This document shows, one piece after another, positions 5,908-8,504 of a stretch of DNA of 8,504 bases. The notes beneath the pieces are model-generated. The model ran no database searches. It was not told the DNA's origin and saw only the letters and a program-made list of their open reading frames with translations. Within the stretch, counting starts at the first letter, position 1. Each line of letters begins with the position of its first letter. The stretch is from Microcaldota archaeon (GTDB taxonomy: Archaea; Micrarchaeota; Micrarchaeia; Norongarragalinales; UBA10210): NCBI GenBank assembly GCA_013331595.1, contig DUGE01000098.1, positions 1 through 8,504 of the forward strand, read 5' to 3'. The translations under genes and the position numbers were made by a program.

Positions 5908-6402
5908 TTATTTTTGAGCCTTTTTCCTCTCGAGAAACGCGTAGACGGTTCCGTGGGATTTCCCTTCAAGCAGCCTTACGATGGCTTCCCGGCCGTTCTT
6001 CAAGTCTCCATAGCGCCCGATCAAGGCCACTTTCTCCTCGCCAATGGCAATCCAGCAGTCGCTCAAAAATTCCAGGGTGCTTTTCGCCTTGCCTTGCGTG
6101 CCGATAATGCGCGCCTTCACTTGAGTGATGCGCGATTTCTTGCCCCACATGGCCTGGTTCAAATCAATAATGTCGAGGTAATATTCGTCGTTCAGCATTT
6201 TCAGCGCTTTCTTGTACTCGAATCCCAGCGCCAAGGCAGTCAAAACCTGCTCGGCAAACCACTCGCTGCCGCCCTCGCCTTCGATGTTTACGTCGCCGTC
6301 GGCAGTACGGTCGAATTTCGCATTAGTGCGCAAGGCCAAATCGCGGAGAGCGCTGTCGCTGAACGCCCTCTTTCTCTCCGACGGGACTACGAACAAGCGC
6401 AT
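5908..6402 (-). CDS. KH-domain RNA-binding protein of the archaeal Dim2/Pno1 type
   Basis: The 164-residue protein matches archaeal Dim2/Pno1 homologues, which have two KH domains and bind the 3' region of 16S rRNA during small-subunit assembly. The linker ALALGFEYKKALKMLNDEYYLDIIDL (56-81) and the C-terminal GKSHGTVYAFLERK (147-160) are characteristic. KH2 has an intact GxxG loop, RIIGTQGKAK (98-107). KH1 (about 1-57) has no GxxG where one is expected; the corresponding segment reads RKRAFSDSALRDL, so KH1 may not grip RNA in the usual way. Degenerate KH1 is plausible in this family. I chose the ATG at 6402 because AAAGG at 6413-6417 lies 10 nt upstream; a TTG three codons earlier sits 1 nt from that site. 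The gene precedes the small Tat-like gene. Confidence 0.88.
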   Translation of the reverse strand: MRLFVVPSERKRAFSDSALRDLALRTNAKFDRTADGDVNIEGEGGSEWFAEQVLTALALGFEYKKALKMLNDEYYLDIIDLNQAMWGKKSRITQVKARIIGTQGKAKSTLEFLSDCWIAIGEEKVALIGRYGDLKNGREAIVRLLEGKSHGTVYAFLERKKAQK

Positions 6403-6445
6403 ATAGGCCAAACCTTTGGAAGTGACTTTTCACATTAATCTTACG

Positions 6446-6453
6446 CTATAATA
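6446..6453 (-). promoter_or_regulatory. Possible TATA box of the KH-protein gene
   Basis: The minus strand reads TATTATAG about 48 nt before the ATG. It predicts a start near 6424 and a leader of about 22 nt carrying the AAAGG site. A second AT-rich element (CTTATAA, near 6472) is an alternative. Confidence 0.35.
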
Positions 6454-6485
6454 CTTGCGCAGCTGGGGTTATAAGTTTTGTTCGC

Positions 6486-6551
6486 AAAAAAAACAGCTTG
6501 AAAAATGAAAAAAGAGAAAAAAAGAAAGTTGCGCGAACCGTCTTCCGCGCA
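6486..6551 (-). terminator. Hairpin plus T-tract terminator of the surface-protein gene
   Basis: Past the stop at 6567, the minus strand forms a 6-bp stem, TGCGCG (6546-6551) with CGCGCA (6530-6535), around a 10-nt loop. Several T runs follow, including eight consecutive T at 6486-6493. This resembles an intrinsic terminator and separates the gene from the downstream KH gene. Confidence 0.65.
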
Positions 6552-6566
6552 TTCTTAAATGGCGCT

Positions 6567-7220
6567 TTACTTCTTTCCGCCTTTCTGTTGGGAAGTGTAA
6601 ACGTAGTACACTATGCCAGCGAGAACAACAAGCCCGACTAAGAGGAATATCGGGCTCAAAGGTTGCTGCTGTTGTTCTTGCGCCGGAGGTTGGGAAGGCG
6701 CCGCAGTTGGAGCATAGGCAGTTGGCCCGGCCGGTAAAGTGGCGGATGCAGTTGGCTGTACGGTGGGCATTGCTGGAGGCTGTTCTCCATCTTCGGAAAC
6801 AATGTTAACGCGAATTTCCTTCATGCTCGTTTCGGCGGTCGTGCTCGTCGTTTCAACCTTAATCGTGTAAGTGCCGGGAACAGAAGCTTCGTAAATCCAG
6901 TACTGGATTTTAGTCGTGCTCATTCCCACGTCACCCTGGTAGTGGGTTGCATTCAGTCCGTTGTAAACAAGGCCGCCTTCAGGCTGTACGCTGCCGATCA
7001 CGACAAAGTGCTTGCACAGGGCTTCAGTGCAGCCGACTTTAGCGGTTACATTAAAGATAGTGCCAACGGCGAAAGTATCTCCGTCATAGGGGTAAAACAC
7101 TTGGGTCGTTGTGATGCCCCGCTGGCCGTAGGTCGAACCAACAAGCATTAATGCAGCGGCAAAAATGAAAAACAGTTGAAAAACTTGTTTCTGACTACCA
7201 ATACTAAAATTCAATGTCAT
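6567..7220 (-). CDS. Secreted, C-terminally membrane-anchored surface protein
   Basis: Function is unknown, but the architecture is clear in 217 residues. Residues 12-32 (VFQLFFIFAAALMLVGST core) are a Sec signal peptide. Residues about 36-143 are beta-rich and resemble an Ig-like or bacterial-type extracellular domain, with Cys64 and Cys69 able to form a disulfide and N-glycosylation sequons at Asn57 and Asn90. Residues 146-188 are a Pro/Thr/Ala/Gln-rich stalk, with a QEQQQQ run, of the kind often O-glycosylated. Residues 189-208 (IFLLVGLVVLAGIVYYVY) are the membrane anchor, followed by the basic tail QQKGGKK facing the cytoplasm. The ATG at 7220 is preceded by AGGTG 9 nt away; a GTG four codons upstream overlaps that site. 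It has its own TATA box and a strong terminator, so it is probably monocistronic. An envelope or adhesion role is inference. Confidence 0.85.
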   Translation of the reverse strand: MTLNFSIGSQKQVFQLFFIFAAALMLVGSTYGQRGITTTQVFYPYDGDTFAVGTIFNVTAKVGCTEALCKHFVVIGSVQPEGGLVYNGLNATHYQGDVGMSTTKIQYWIYEASVPGTYTIKVETTSTTAETSMKEIRVNIVSEDGEQPPAMPTVQPTASATLPAGPTAYAPTAAPSQPPAQEQQQQPLSPIFLLVGLVVLAGIVYYVYTSQQKGGKK

Positions 7221-7234
7221 AGCATCCCCCACCT

Positions 7235-7249
7235 TCGCCCTGTTGGCGA
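7235..7249 (-). promoter_or_regulatory. Hairpin at the 5' end of the surface-protein mRNA
   Basis: TCGCC (minus strand, 7249-7245) pairs perfectly with GGCGA (7239-7235) around a 5-nt loop. The predicted transcription start is near 7249, so the stem would cap the mRNA and end right at the Shine-Dalgarno AGGTG (7230-7234). Confidence 0.4.
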
Positions 7250-7270
7250 TTAAATGAATAACGCAATGGA

Positions 7271-7280
7271 CTTAAAAAAC
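7271..7280 (-). promoter_or_regulatory. TATA box of the surface-protein gene
   Basis: The minus strand reads GTTTTTTAAG about 55 nt before the ATG at 7220. A start 26 nt downstream falls near 7249 and leaves a leader of about 29 nt including the Shine-Dalgarno. Confidence 0.5.
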
Positions 7281-7301
7281 ATGTTCCAAACAAGAGGAAA
7301 G

Positions 7302-7330
7302 GACCGGAGTAATTAATTAAACGCCCGGTC
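7302..7330 (+). promoter_or_regulatory. TATA box inside an inverted repeat, promoter/operator of the Cys4 peptide gene
   Basis: GACCGG (7302-7307) and CCGGTC (7325-7330) are perfect 6-bp arms whose centre (7316) coincides with the AT-only core TAATTAATTAAA (7310-7321). The core is a TATA box predicting a start near 7342, 19 nt before the ATG at 7361. A dimeric repressor bound to the arms would cover the TATA box, so regulated expression is likely. The regulator is not identified. Confidence 0.55.
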
Positions 7331-7360
7331 GTAATGGTTGCAAAAGGGAGAGTGATTTGA

Positions 7361-7471
7361 ATGAAAGCAAAAGCAAAAACCCGCAGCACGAAAATGAAGC
7401 CCGTAAAGGCAGTAGCCAGCGCCAAGAAAATGGACGGCGGCTGTTGCGGCAATTGCAGTGGCAACTGCTAG
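7361..7471 (+). CDS. 36-residue lysine-rich peptide with a C-terminal four-cysteine motif
   Basis: I do not recognise a family. Residues 1-24 are basic (MKAKAKTRSTKMKPVKAV, then ASAKK), with nine lysines and one arginine. Residues 26-36 read GGCCGNCSGNC, giving Cys28, Cys29, Cys32 and Cys36. This spacing could bind one zinc or other metal, or be the core of a modified peptide. Reality of the gene is supported by GGAGAGTGAT at 7347-7356, a near-full Shine-Dalgarno 4 nt before the ATG. A TATA box at the right distance sits inside an inverted repeat, and the 3' end is covered by a hairpin. The basic half suggests nucleic-acid binding; this is inference. The gene is divergent from the surface-protein gene and converges on the membrane-protein gene, with 15 bp between the stop codons. 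A RiPP precursor is an alternative, but no obvious modification enzyme is adjacent. Confidence 0.65.
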   Translation: MKAKAKTRSTKMKPVKAVASAKKMDGGCCGNCSGNC

Positions 7472-7515
7472 GCCGCCGCGCAGGCGCTAGCGTTTCACTT
7501 TTTCCAATATTTTTT
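7435..7515 (+). terminator. Hairpin over the 3' end of the Cys4 peptide gene followed by T runs
   Basis: CGGCGGC (7435-7441) pairs with GCCGCCG (7472-7478), and inside it GTTGC (7443-7447) pairs with GCAAC (7461-7465). The stop codon lies within the structure. T5 (7499-7503) and T6 (7510-7515) follow on the plus strand, inside the end of the convergent gene. The stem could also stop convergent transcripts, though there is no T run on that side. Confidence 0.5.
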
Positions 7516-8504
7516 GATACGATCCAGCGGCGCTTTCAAAAAACGCTTGGGCTTTCTGCGGCCAAATTGCCAATGCTAGAATCAGCAGCAAGGAAATTAT
7601 CGAGGCCGCCCAAGCCGCTTTTTCAACCGGAGTTTCCTCGAAATGCACGCTGACATTGTGCTTGCCTGCATCCACCTGGAACATTATCATTCCCAACTCG
7701 TTTTGCGTTAAAGGCACCTGCCTGCCGTCCACTTCCAAAACCCAGTTGGGATAGCGAAACAGGTTGAGCACCACCCAGCTTTTTTCAGTGGCATCAACCG
7801 AAGCGGTCATTTCATAGCAAGACTGGTTTGCGCTGCCAAGGCCGTGCTCGACAAAAGGCTCTTGCAGCACAGCATCCCACTTTGCGCCTGAAGGGGCATA
7901 TTCGCCGAAATAGGACAGGTCATTGTTGAGCGATGAGACTGTTTCGCTCGTGATTTGCGAGTCGTAGAACGAAAGGGGCGACCTGAAGTATTCTATTGGA
8001 ATAGCCAGTGAGAACGAAAAAACCACTAGCAAGAGGCACAAAACCGCCGCCGCTCGTTTGCCAAGCTTTTCAGCCAAGCCCGCCACAAGAGGAACGGCAA
8101 ACAAGGCCAAGAGGGGAAGCAAACGCCAGGGAAACTGCACTTGCCTTAGGAAGGAGAACCAGAGGAAAGCCGAAAAGCTCGTGAGGAAGAATAAAACCAG
8201 AACCACGAAAACCGCTTCCAAAAGCATTTTCTTCCGCGAAAAAAAGAATGCGTAAACCAAGCCTGCAAGAATCAACAGCGAATAAAGCAGCCCCACGTGG
8301 TGGTCCAACTGCCGTACGCCCGACTCGACAAAATTATTCCGCGGAATGAATCCGTCCGTAAAGTTTGAATCGACCAAGGCCACTTGAAACAGGTTTTTAG
8401 CGCCTTCGGGAAGCGTGGCAAACCCATCAAGCGACATGAAATTTCCGTCAAACCCCTGCTCGTATTTTATCTGCGACAAGTCCGTCCGTTCAAGCGAAAC
8501 ATAA
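7487..8504 (-). CDS. Polytopic membrane protein, YfhO/GT-C-like, C-terminal part (runs off the right edge)
   Basis: The frame is open to the right edge, so 338 C-terminal residues are visible. The N-terminal membrane domain lies outside. Visible membrane segments are near residues 70-88 (GLLYSLLILAGLVYAFFF), 93-112, 124-141 and 150-168, with PWR between segments two and three, and a last one near 298-314. Between them, residues about 170-295 form an extracytoplasmic beta domain. Its element VLNLFRYPNWVLEVDGRQVPL, then GMIMFQVDAGKHNVSVHF, matches the C-terminal beta-sandwich of YfhO-like proteins and related archaeal GT-C membrane proteins (pattern: x-GW-x-VDG-x-VP, later xPAGxHxVxxxF). This family is implicated in transferring sugars from lipid carriers to glycoproteins or glycolipids, but the acceptor cannot be told here and the catalytic loop is not visible. 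An in-frame TTG at 8479 is not credible as a start because no signal or first helix follows it. Confidence 0.8.
   Translation of the reverse strand, partial: YVSLERTDLSQIKYEQGFDGNFMSLDGFATLPEGAKNLFQVALVDSNFTDGFIPRNNFVESGVRQLDHHVGLLYSLLILAGLVYAFFFSRKKMLLEAVFVVLVLFFLTSFSAFLWFSFLRQVQFPWRLLPLLALFAVPLVAGLAEKLGKRAAAVLCLLLVVFSFSLAIPIEYFRSPLSFYDSQITSETVSSLNNDLSYFGEYAPSGAKWDAVLQEPFVEHGLGSANQSCYEMTASVDATEKSWVVLNLFRYPNWVLEVDGRQVPLTQNELGMIMFQVDAGKHNVSVHFEETPVEKAAWAASIISLLLILALAIWPQKAQAFFESAAGSYQKILEKVKR

Noticed and set aside
6408..6419. CCAAA-CC-TTTGG near-palindrome over the KH-gene Shine-Dalgarno
   Set aside because: The arms are 5 bp and only 2 nt apart, too tight for an RNA hairpin and too short to call an operator without comparative data.
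5893..6438. A 181-codon plus-strand reading frame opposite the KH gene
   Set aside because: The minus strand carries the KH domain, ribosome-binding site and family motifs; the plus-strand frame is its shadow.
7204..7464. An 86-codon minus-strand reading frame
   Set aside because: It covers the promoter of the surface-protein gene and the Cys4 peptide gene on the opposite strand, and overlaps the surface-protein start. It looks like a shadow.
7357..7653. A 98-codon plus-strand reading frame starting at a TTG
   Set aside because: It overlaps the convergent membrane-protein gene for most of its length and is out of frame with the ATG at 7361, which fits the Shine-Dalgarno better. Its protein has no recognisable pattern.

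Overview
The window reads as archaeal chromosome. It carries both subunits of topoisomerase VI, an archaeal Dim2/Pno1-like KH protein and a small Lrp/AsnC regulator. Several genes have GGTGAT-type ribosome-binding sites complementary to the archaeal 16S 3' end. AT-rich TATA-like boxes lie about 26 nt before likely transcription starts, and T-rich tracts follow genes. Compact spacing, TTG starts and at least two apparently leaderless genes fit a DPANN-type archaeon, but the lineage is an inference and I cannot name the phylum. No tRNA, rRNA, CRISPR array, insertion sequence or integrase is visible. No gene-free stretch exceeds 300 bases; the longest, 2587-2831, is 245 bases.

Layout. 1-2586 (minus strand): top6B followed by top6A, the latter cut by the left window edge. 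2832-3998 (minus): an ATP-grasp ligase of unknown substrate. It is divergent from 4156-4614 (plus), an Lrp/AsnC regulator; the 157-bp divergent promoter holds two different 7-bp-arm inverted repeats. 4617-5531 (minus): a nucleoside phosphorylase family protein, tail to tail with the regulator with only 2 bp between stop codons. 5645-5860 (minus): a 71-residue protein with a twin-arginine-like signal. 5908-6402 (minus): the KH protein. 6567-7220 (minus): a secreted, C-terminally anchored surface protein, ending in a hairpin plus T-tract terminator. 7361-7471 (plus): a 36-codon gene for a lysine-rich peptide ending in a four-cysteine motif. 7487 to the right edge (minus): the C-terminal part of a large polytopic membrane protein of the YfhO/GT-C-like type.

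How it fits together. The topoisomerase pair is a housekeeping operon. The ATP-grasp/Lrp pair looks like a metabolic gene with a neighbouring one-component regulator. The KH protein belongs to ribosome biogenesis. The right third is mostly cell envelope. The most unusual item is the 36-residue Cys4 peptide: it has its own strong Shine-Dalgarno, a TATA box centred inside a 6-bp inverted repeat, and a 3' hairpin, so it looks like a deliberately regulated microprotein.
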